A DNA stretch of 59,464 nucleotides, taken from contig MU621118.1 in NCBI GenBank assembly GCA_025399215.1, forward strand, positions 47,933 through 107,396. The letters are read 5' to 3'. The notes under the pieces are model-generated. The model did no database searches. It saw only the letters and a program-made list of their open reading frames with translations, and had not been told where the DNA came from. Position 1 is the stretch's first letter. Each line of letters opens with the position of its first letter. The position numbers were made by a program, and so were the translations under genes. Positions 50,701-59,464 of the stretch are shown piece after piece. This DNA comes from Globomyces pollinis-pini (lineage: Eukaryota; Chytridiomycota; Chytridiomycetes; Rhizophydiales; Globomycetaceae).

Positions 50701-52303
50701 ACTGTGGCGAAGATTCTGTCCTGAATCGGTTTCTTTCAGCTCTTCTTGCTCTTTTTTCAATTGTAATTCATTTTTCAATGTTTCTATCTCAAGTTTGTAT
50801 TGCGCGGATTGGTCTTGCTCTTTTTTCAATTGTAATTGATCTTTCAAAGTTTGTATCTCGAGTTTGTATTGCGCAGATTGGTCTTCTTCCTCTTTTTTCA
50901 GTTGTAATTGATTTGTCAATGTTTGTATCTCGAGTTTGTAATGTGTGGATTCTTTTCGCATTAATTGGATATCACCTTCCAAATCCAAAATCTTCGATTT
51001 GGCTTCAGACAACTCATTAATTTGACTTTCCAAGTTACGTATCAATAACTTGTCGTTTCTTTCTTGTGTCAACAGTTCTACAATTTTGTTGTCCTTTTCA
51101 AGTATTACTGAGTTTGATTTAAGAAGCATTATTTCGGACTCTTCCTTTTGTTTGCTCAAAGTTTCAATTTCTCGTTCTTGCTCGCTAGTTTTGGTTGTTT
51201 CAACGTCTAATTTATCCTTTATGCTCTCCAGCTGAGTGGCCAACCCGTCGTTCTCTTTCATCAGCTGATCCAATCTTAGGTTCAATGAATTAATCATTTT
51301 GTTATTGGAGTCTTTCAATAACTCGGCTTTTTTTAGCTTCAAAATATCACTGTCGTTTTCTGTCCCCATGACAAGTAGTGATTCTTGTTTGAACAGCTCG
51401 ACTAAAAATAAGGGAGAGTTTAATGCTTACCAGTGGATTGCTGAAGATTGACCTTGACCACATCTATTTTATCATTCAAGCACTCAACTCCGTTTTTCAG
51501 TGATTGTAATTGAACCTGCAGTTCGTCAATAAGTTGTTGACCGTCTCCTTCATCAGCTTGATTTTCGAGATCGTTGCATACCACATCGATTGCATCCAAC
51601 AATAAGTTACGAGCTTCTTCCATTTCTGTTAATTCATTTTTAATTGCCGCTATGAGGTAAATTTTGGTATGGTAATTACTATTTTCTTCTCCTAACTTCA
51701 TTTGCTGTCTAATATTGGCTAGCTTCAATGATTCTACTTCTATCTTCTCTCTAAATGCTTCCCTTTCTTGTTGTAAACTTTGCTTTAGTTCAAATACTTG
51801 TGATTGACTGTGCTGCACTCTTTGCTTTAATAATTTATTCTCTTCCTGCAGTTGGAGAACAATGTCACTTTTAAACGTTAGATTTAATTGGGTACCTATT
51901 TGCTACTGATGATTGGCTTGACTATGCATGTTAGAGTTAGTAATTTACTTTGGCATCTGATTTGCTTGGGTTTACAAAATCGCCCTCACCTTCAAACACT
52001 TCAGCAGCAGTAGTGAGTACTATGTCTGGTAATTGTGCTGTTTTTGGTGGGATGGGTTCTTGTTCGGTGCGTTCTAACATCAGTCACATATTAACCTTTA
52101 CTTGAGTTTGAATTTTTCCTAGAAATGAAATTGAGAACCTTATTTTTATTGCCAAATCCAGTTGTAGTAGAAGTTTTATCGATATTTGCTTTCCTGAAGG
52201 GAACGTTGGAAAGGTTCCCTGTCCTTGGGGTTGACGGACTTGATGATTCCTCTTCAGATTGTACCACTTCATCTGTTTTTGAAACAGATTTCTTTCTGAA
52301 CAT
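47723..52303 (-). CDS. giant coiled-coil protein with internal repeats and hydrophobic C-terminus
   Basis: Roughly 1,450 residues, starting MFRKKSVSKTDEVVQSEEES at 52303. The N-terminal 130 residues are Ser/Thr/Pro-rich and disordered. The rest is almost all coiled coil, including three repeats of about 23 residues (QYKLEIQTLKDQLQLKKEQ) near 50.8-50.95 kb and four repeats of 80 residues near 48.35-49.25 kb. A CxxC (LCTTC) splits the two large coiled-coil exons near 49850. After a 25-nt intron the C-terminus becomes hydrophobic (SLFSSLLFIYPWIS, and a second segment), so the protein may be tail-anchored in a membrane. I give 47723 as the stop for one splice form; an unspliced alternative stops at 47734 and the single-exon reading at 47948. 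A tether or golgin-like role is inferred. Confidence 0.7.
48340..49250 (-). repeat. four tandem 240-bp coding repeats
   Basis: The octamer GCATTTGACGAATTA recurs at 48421, 48661, 48901 and 49144: spacing 240, 240 and 243. Each unit encodes about 80 residues with the core HRESMATLIRQMQNDFDIER. The two units at the C-terminal side are the most alike, indicating recent duplication. Confidence 0.9.
50740..50960 (-). repeat. three short tandem coding repeats of about 69-72 bp
   Basis: Three consecutive units encode YKLEIQTLxxQLQLKKE-type 23-residue blocks within the coiled coil. They are nearly identical, consistent with slippage-generated duplication. Confidence 0.85.
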
Positions 52304-52575
52304 ATCAAGTATTAATTATTGATGTTTGGTTGGCAGAGAAATCTATATACGTCACTGAGTACGCTATAATGGACAATGGATTGTTTTTTAAACATCATTC
52401 TGCGCCGATCTAAATTGAAGTCTAATAGATGATTGTAGAGTTTATTTTTTAATAAAAAGTATAAGAACGTGTACAGTCTAATTTGGCTGTATACTACAAT
52501 GAAATAACGCTCTAATAATTCTATTGCGTAATAGGATTAACGGCACACCTAAATATACTAAGCTAATATTATTAC

Positions 52576-54294
52576 TTACATCCAGATACGTGTCTTGTAA
52601 ATTTTGAACAGTTCTCGAACCAATTCACGGAAATCGATTCTTCGATCTGCAACAAAATAGAATGTTAATTTACGGCGATCCCATTGGTATTCGGCATCTA
52701 CAATCTCCATTGGTAGTTTCTTCTGGCGGATTTTCACTTGGCACACACCATTTGCTTTTGCTTCATCTTGAGATTTTACTAGCAACATTGCTACTTCAGA
52801 TGGTTCTGCAATGCGGAAGATTCGCTTTGGATGAATCTCTTTACCCACAGCGTTATGAGAATCAACAAGAGGATCCACATGTGTTGCTTGATACATCTGC
52901 AATTCTGCAAGTGATGAAATTCCTGCTTCGATCACCTTTCCTAAATCTTTCCCACGATCTGCTTCAACAATTGCAATGTCACCGACATTGATAACCAATT
53001 CATTAGACTCTTCTGATAGATAAAAATAGTCGGTTCTACCAGCTTTGAATTCTACGACATATAATGGCCAACGATATCCGACTTCTTTTACAGGAGATGG
53101 TGTAATTGGTGATGTGGTATCATGGTTATTCTGCAGGTTTCTACCTGCTTCAACAAAGGCACGAGTACGCGAAGCAGTATTTTCAAAATAGTCATCAATT
53201 TTTTCCAGTTGTTGGGTAGCATCATCCAACCCTAAGGCCTCAAAACCTTCACTTAAAAATTTGGTGTTTAATTTTCGATCGAACATTGGACCTGCCATAG
53301 AATGTCTTCTTCTGCCTTGGTCAAAAGCTGAGACTCCCGGTATTTGAAGGGCACTTTGTTCTTGGTCATCTCTAAATATCAGTAAGAAAAGAATGTTACC
53401 TTGACATAAACCGGTTGACCATGCTAGGAGCAACAGAAAATCTTCTTAAGTTAGCTGATTGCTCTTGTTTGAAGCGATCCATCAACTCATCTGTGTTAAC
53501 ACCATTCATGTCATGGGGAGTAGCTAATTGTGCAGCACGTAATGCCTCCCACATAAGAGTCTGTTGGCTAGGTTGGGTAGATGCACGACGGTGCAATAAA
53601 GGTGGTGCTTGATTTTGAGATTGGTCTTTCCAAATGGCACTCATATCAGGGATTCCATTAGGATCAAAAGTGTCTTCATCAGTGATTCCAAACACAGCAG
53701 AAGAAGACTTTGATCTTGAACGACCTTTTGGAATGGAGTTGTATTCTTCTTCAGACATAATCGTAGTTTCAGGCAGGCCGGACATTTTATGGTTGAAATG
53801 ATCCTTAAAGTCATCGCCACTAGCAGATGATTTGGCCTAAAATATCAATCCAATAACTCTATACCATTGGCGAACCATTAGCCCAAATGGATGGAGCGGT
53901 TGATGAAGGAGTCCAAGGGGCAGCAAAAGGAGTATCCAAACCAGGAGGCGGAGGACCTTCAGGGTCAACTTGGAAAGCATAGCCGGGGATACTAGCAGCT
54001 CTTGCTCTAGCAGTGAATTCTTTTGGTTGCAATTCGGTTAAATCGGTTTGAACATCAGGATTTATAGATGCCCTTCGAGCAGGACTGCCGACAATCTTCC
54101 ATGCTTCAGGACCACCAGGATGCAAATTGAGATCAGCTTTCTTGTCATCTAACAATTAACCATTGAGCATCATTACCTATTGGTGAAGTTTTCATTCTAA
54201 AATCTGAAATGGAAAGTGAAAACCCATCACCAATTTGAATTTTGTACTGAGGCGTCAAGGAGGAACCAATCAAACCACCTAACGACGAACCCAT
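52576..54294 (-). CDS. PSP1 C-terminal domain protein
   Basis: Four exons with three 28-nt introns sum to exactly 544 codons plus stop. It starts MGSSLGGLIGSSLTPQYKI, has a long disordered, Pro/Ser/Ala-rich N-terminal half, and ends in a PSP1 domain of about 180 residues: YVVEFKAGRTDYFYL, then IAIVEADRGKDLGKV, KRIFRIAEPSEVAMLL, VDAEYQWDRRKLTFYFVADR and IDFRELVRELFKIYKTRIWM. In yeast, PSP1 is an asparagine-rich suppressor of DNA polymerase alpha mutants; the C-terminal domain is shared with bacterial PSP1-family proteins. The cellular role is poorly known. Confidence 0.87.
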
Positions 54295-54595
54295 GCATGA
54301 CGACACTGAAAGCGAAATAAGAAAATGAAAAGACCAGGGTATTATGTGTTTAGTCTTGTACGGATGGTGCTGTTCTTTTTTATAGATTTATCTGATATAA
54401 CTCATTAGATTACGCAGTATTTGTTTATTGTGACTATATAAATCATGTCAGTCTTGCATATCGTCGACTAAGATTCATTGTGATTGTCATTCACCAAAAA
54501 AAAATACCCAAACTGATTTTGGTGACCATGATGAGGTGCCATGATTACAGATATTTAACAGCAACGATTAATCAACAATTAATATTTATTAATAA

Positions 54596-57500
54596 CTATC
54601 TCATCTTGGACACTAATAAAGCATAAGCGACTAATCGATAAAGGACAGTCAATCCAACTCCAACATACAAGTACATCCAAAAATCATCAACTCGGAAGGT
54701 AAAGAGGTTTTCATCCGTTGCCAGGAGCCGTAATACCTCAGTTCCATTGGGATATACACATTGTCCTGTTAGCTGTTCTGTTGTTGTACAAGAAAACTCA
54801 ATACCATTGTCAAATTCATTCACAGTTACTAAACGGGTGAAATACGGCACAGGAGAGATTCTGTTGATTCTATCCAAAAAAACTGGCATATCTGCAGATA
54901 ACATTCCAGACATAATTTGAGATATACCCAATGCAGATGAAGCAATGTTCACCGTGAATTCCAAATGATCAACGACAGTGCTTAAAATCATCATTATACT
55001 TTCACCAAGGTTAACTAAGCAAAACGATGTCAACTATAATTCATTAATGTTTCACGCGTTACCGTCATGCACAAGAAACTAGTTAGGTTCACTTGGAAGC
55101 CAATCAAAATCAGCCCAAATATGGAGAAAATAAACGAAGAAACAATCTCTATTGGAATCTCAATTATCATATAACTGATAAAAAATGGTGTGACGGAATA
55201 TAGTCGATCTGAACATTCGTACATAAACAGTCTTTTATCATTTGGAAATACTGCCATGGAATTCAACAAACCTGAAAACATCCCACCAACCGATTTTTGC
55301 TATTATGTCAACCATATTAACCTTACCAAAGCTCCAATTCGATTCTGTACAGATGGTTGATCAGACCCCAGTCTAGCATAATAAAGAGTTTGAATAACTC
55401 CGAGCATTGCAATTTGAACTACACGAGATAGCAATAATGCGGGTTGTCTCCTGTTATTTACAAAACTTCGATGAAGTAGAATAGGCAGCACTGTCAAAAA
55501 AGGAAGTAAATTGCGTATTTGAATCTCTTGATGTTCAACTTCAATAACAGTTGTTTCTGTGATCTCATCATTATCTTCTCCATTAATGGTGGAAACCAAA
55601 GATAGGTGATCCGGACCACCATCCATCTTCTTGAACTCTGGCAAATTTGCACTAGATTTCCATTGCTGCACTAATTTATTCACACGTTCTTTGGATATTC
55701 TTTCTACTTCACTATCTTTGAAGTTGATGGACGAAACATCCAGAATAAAATCGGCTGGGTTACAGAATTCGGGTAATAATAATCCACAAGTTTCTAAATA
55801 AGAAATAATTCTATCTGCTCGGCCAGAGTAAACCACTTGACCACCTCGAGCCAGCAATAAAAGGTTGTCGAATGTTTCAAATATATCTTGTCGAGGCTGA
55901 GTTGAGTATATTCTAATATTACCTGATGAACACTACAGATAATTGTTTTTTTCCCAACCGTTGCGATATTCTTCAAAATAGCCATGACCTGCGTAGCTGT
56001 AAATGAATCAAGACCACTAGTTGGCTCATCAATGATCAAAACACTACAATCTGCAAGCATTTGAATTCCAATACTTTTTTCGTTTAATTGATGTTTAATT
56101 ACCTTAAGCGTCTCTTCTCTCCGCCTGATAAACCTTTGACCGTTTCGTTTCCAACAATAGTATCTGCGCAATCATTAAGTCCTAAGACTGTGATAATTTC
56201 ATCTACTCGATTTAATTTTCGCTCCAAAGAGTAATGTGAAGGGAGTCTTAGCTTCGCAGCATAAACTAATGTTTCACGACATGTTAAAGCTGGAAGAAGA
56301 TGGTCATCGCTTTGTCGAACAAAACTGCAAATAGATGCCAAACGTGATGGATCATTTTCAATTTTCCCATTGAAAAAACAGTTCCCAGCTTGAGTCATAG
56401 AAGATGAAGTATTGCCAAGCATTCTGCCTGAGATAAATGATAAAAGAGTTGTTTTTCCTGGTATTATTCAACTGGCAAGTACCTGATCCACTTTCTCCCA
56501 TTATTATTGATAGAGTCCCAGGTTGAAATTCAGTATCGATTTGATTCAATAATGTTTTCTTTGAAAATGTAGTTTTAAACCATTTCCTAGAACTCTGACA
56601 CAGTTCTAGATTCAGTGATTTTAACTCTATATGAACTTTCATTGGGTTTCTTGTTGTAAGGCTATTGGAATTTGACTTCTCCTCATTTGTGCTAGAATAA
56701 GCTTTGGCTGGACGACATTTTGCATGTTTGTTGAACTTAATCTTGATAAAATGTAATACAATCATTGAAAAGAGCAAAAATGTAAGGAAGTTGCACAATA
56801 GCCCAATAATTGGCCAAATATAGTCCTTCTGATCTATGCTCAATAAATCTAGAGTGTCATTTCCATTACAGTTCCTCTCTATATCTGAACATTCATAAAC
56901 TTTGTCGGAAAATTCATTCGAGCACAACAAACGGTAAATAAATCTAATGATTTAATCCCAAAGTATACATACGTATGGGGAGCAACTTTCGGAAGCCAGC
57001 GTAAGTAAATTGGAATGCTATCTAACCTTTACTGTTAATAAATTTGTATACTGAACACCATAACCAGCAGAATATGTACAGATAATATTTATAGCGTTCG
57101 CAAAAGTTGCAGCTGTAGAAAAGTCTCTAAAGAATGAGACGGAACATTGTGAAAAAGCTAAAATTGAAAAATGCACTAAATGATAAATGTAACTTGGCAT
57201 TACTCAAAACATTTCCAATAGAATAACGAATAAAGTGTTCGCAAAAATCATCACTACGGAAACCCATCATCAAGTACTGTTGTAAATTAATAAATTTCAG
57301 TTACAGTAATGGTAGAGAAAATAACTGGAAACAAAATATTAAACGGAAGTTGTGCGATAAACTGGCCAAAAATGTGTGGAATAACTCCATATAAATTATC
57401 TGCATGTTCTCGATCAAACACACGAAAATCATTTACAAACTTGAAAACGAAAAACGAAACTAGCAGTGACGGCTGTGAACTCGCAACTATAAATATGGCT

Positions 57501-58867
57501 GCTTTTCTTGTCAAAATTCCAGATACGGTTTCAGGCATCTAATTGGTGTCAAAGTCATCAACTAATACCCTGAAGAATATAATAGAAAATATTACGCCAA
57601 CAACAATAACTTCAAATAACAATCCCCAAAGGGAAAGGCTATCTCGGAATGAGTTTTTCCACGCTCTTCGGGTAATGATTGACGTCTGATAAAGTATGGA
57701 ATTGGATTTTACTGCCATGACTCTAACAGAAATTAGTAAATACACATACTCAGAAGAATTTCTATCGAAAGATTTTAAGATAAAAGTGCTCTTTTCTGTT
57801 TCGTCTAGCAAATTTGGATTTGCCAGAACATTTGAAGTGACTGAAACGAGTGCAGGTGAACAGTATATGTAGTCTGCAAGTCTACCAGAAGCCACAACTT
57901 CACTCCAACAATTTACCAATCGATCCACTCTTGTTTTTGATTCCAATTCAACCGCTTTACCACCATCATCAATTGATATCAAATCAATGACAAAATCACC
58001 AGGATTCTTTTGGGTAGGACATATGTGATTATGTGAGGCCAAATAATTTGTCAATTTTGTAGCTCCAGCAGCAGCATAAACACATTCACCTTTCGAGAGT
58101 AGAATAATGGAATCAAACAGTAAAAAAATGTCTGATCTTGGTTGGTGAATGGTAATGAAGATTGTTCGGCCCTTTCTTGATAAGTTTTTTAAGATTTCCA
58201 TCAAATTGTAAGCACTGAATGCATCTAGTCCTGTTGTTGGTTCATCCAGAAATATTAGAGATGGATTCGTCAATAGTTGGCATCCAACACTAAAGTAAGA
58301 ACCATAAGACTGTTACGAAACTCTTCTCTTTTCACCTCCAGATATCCCTTTATTCCACGAGTCACCAATACGCGCATTTGCACATTCTTTCAACCCCAAT
58401 TCTAGAATAGTTGATTCAACGATTTCATTTCGTTCGCCTTTGGTGATAGAAGAACCTAATCCAAACTCTGCGGCATACTGTAAAGTTTCTCTGACAGTTA
58501 AGTTTGGCATTAAATAATCTTATGTTAATATTAGTGAATACCAAATTGCTGAACGAAAGCGCAAGATCCATCAGTGTAATATTGCAACGGATCCTGATGA
58601 TTAAACTGAATGGAACCTGATATTTGATTTTTATTAGCGAATCTGCCAGCCAATACGTTTAATAAAGTAGTCTGTTAATTATATAAGAGATATCGAAACC
58701 TTTCCAGAACCAGAAGCACCCAAACTAACAGGTTAAAGAATATAATTTTACATGGCGATAATTTGACCAGGTTCTAAATCCAGATTGATGTTATTTAATA
58801 TGTGTTTATGATTTGATATGATTGATAAATCCTTTACATTTACCGCAATTGGCTTGACTTTCAACAT
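54596..58867 (-). CDS. full-length WHITE-type ABCG transporter (YOL075C-like)
   Basis: Layout NBD-TMD-NBD-TMD of about 1,250-1,300 residues, as in yeast YOL075C. NBD1: starts MLKVKPIAVNVKDLSIISN; Walker A GASGSGKTT is split by an intron after the Lys; signature GISGGEKRRVS; Walker B LIFLDEPTTGLDAFSA; then IHQPRSDI. TMD1 follows and ends with a long helix near 56800. NBD2: Walker A GESGSGKTT is again split by an intron; signature GLSGGEKRRL; Walker B VLIIDEPTSGLDSF. TMD2 has the ABC2 motifs and a C-terminal extracellular loop (CTTTEQLTGQC) before the last helix; the end VLYRLVAYALLVSKMR matches YOL075C. Both Walker-B glutamates are present, so both sites look catalytic. Substrate unknown, perhaps lipids. 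Confidence 0.92.
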
Positions 58868-59130
58868 CTTTATTTTTTTGGAATTGGATGAAACATGGAT
58901 GCAAGATTCTCCACACAGGTATTACAAAAAATAAAAAAAAATAAAATGAATCCTAAATGGGGTATTAGAATAACATCAGATTAATAGTAAACCATTGTTC
59001 ATCAATCGTTGTTTATTGTTCATTTCTATAGTTCATCTTTATACCTCATTTTGACTCATTTGGTGTTCAATAATTTTCCATGTTCCTATTTTGGTAAAAT
59101 ATTTATCACAAACTTTTGTTTCATCAATTC
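58868..59130. promoter_or_regulatory. divergent promoter between ABCG transporter and sterol methyl oxidase gene
   Basis: 263 AT-rich bases between the two outward-facing start codons. They contain an A-rich run at 58926-58945 and repeated TTGTTCAT-like motifs near 58995-59030. No specific site is claimed. Confidence 0.4.
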
Positions 59131-59464
59131 ATGTCTTTCTACAAAACTTATTTAGAATCTTTATGGTTCAATTATATTGAGTCTTCCGATAATATTGCAT
59201 TACGTCTTACTCTACTCATGTGCGTTTGGCATGAAATAGTCACGATACCAAGGTTAACTACATTTCCTCTCACCCTTTAGAATTTTACCTTACATCGCCA
59301 TCGACTTTATTCCTTGGTTTAAGCAATTCAAAATCCAGCAAGTAATCAAATATCTGATAATCTTATATCTCTTAGGCTAAAACAACTTCAAAAGCAGACT
59401 ATTGGACTTTGATTAAACACTCGTTCGTCTCTCGTCTCTTCAGTGGAATCATCTATCCTGTTAC
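59131..59464 (+). CDS. ERG25: C-4 methylsterol monooxygenase-like (Erg25), 5' part
   Basis: Cut off by the window end. The exons read MSFYKTYLESLWFNYIESSD, a helix LRLTLLMCVWHEIVTIPR, then across a 28-nt intron ILPYIAIDFIPWFKQFKIQ, then across a 34-nt intron TSKADYWTLIKHSFVSRLF. The (L/I)P(Y/F)..D.IP.F...KIQ pattern followed by a charged linker and a helix is the N-terminal half of sterol C-4 methyl oxidases, ER membrane di-iron enzymes of ergosterol or cholesterol synthesis. The histidine motifs lie beyond the window, so other fatty-acid-hydroxylase-superfamily members remain possible. Confidence 0.7.

Noticed and set aside
52074..52095. Apparent 22-nt intron in the large coiled-coil gene
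   Set aside because: Using the better 5' site GTAAAG six bases upstream gives a 28-nt intron that is equally in frame and more typical, so 22 nt should not be claimed.

Overview
The window is eukaryotic nuclear DNA, AT-rich and intron-rich, and looks like an early-diverging fungus or close fungal relative. The reasons are a homocitrate synthase (first step of the fungal alpha-aminoadipate lysine pathway), a YOL075C-type full-length ABCG transporter, a PSP1-domain protein, a C-4 sterol methyl oxidase, a GUP1-like fragment and fungal-style secreted proteins, next to genes that many yeasts lack (TSC2, VWA8). I cannot place the species. A striking general feature is tiny introns: nearly every gene can be spliced by GT..AG introns of about 24-36 nt (commonest 26-28), with a branch-point-like CTAAC/TGAC/TAAC just upstream of the acceptor. 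For twelve spliced genes modelled by hand (3 to 9 exons; the two-exon genes fit too) the exons sum to an exact open frame, and the joined proteins align with recognisable families.

Layout. 1-7.3 kb is accessory-looking: a broken GUP1-like acyltransferase fragment, an unusual one-exon protein joining a Crinkler-like ubiquitin fold to an ISG12/IFI27-type membrane domain, a secreted possibly GPI-anchored protein, an F-box/ankyrin protein, a TMEM70/186/223-like mitochondrial protein and a GNAT acetyltransferase. 7.3-12.9 kb holds importin-5 (Kap121/Pse1 type) and homocitrate synthase, head to head. 13-16.7 kb is gene-poor: two related small cysteine-rich secreted proteins (one intact, one frameshifted), a short tandem repeat and a tRNA-Thr. 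16.7-30.3 kb is dense: an ABCC transporter, a coiled-coil protein, VWA8, prefoldin subunit 6 and mitoribosomal mS33. 30.3-34.2 kb has a long low-complexity secreted protein, a degenerate frame, an 86-bp near-perfect inverted repeat and a 366-base assembly gap. 34.4-47.7 kb is again dense: cohesin loader Scc2, a minimal PPP4R2-like subunit, NFU1, TMEM115 and TSC2. 47.7-59.5 kb carries a giant repeat-containing coiled-coil protein, a PSP1-domain protein, the ABCG transporter and the 5' end of a sterol C-4 methyl oxidase gene.

Most genes are conserved housekeeping functions (nuclear import, lysine synthesis, Fe-S assembly, cohesin loading, TORC1 control, tubulin/actin folding, membrane transport), packed tightly: several head-to-head pairs share 55-330 bp promoters, and one convergent pair has stop codons separated by two bases. 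The most novel items are the Ubl-ISG12 chimera, the intron system (including two introns abutting with no exon between them and 25-nt exons that encode nucleotide- or CoA-binding loops) and the secreted-protein pair.
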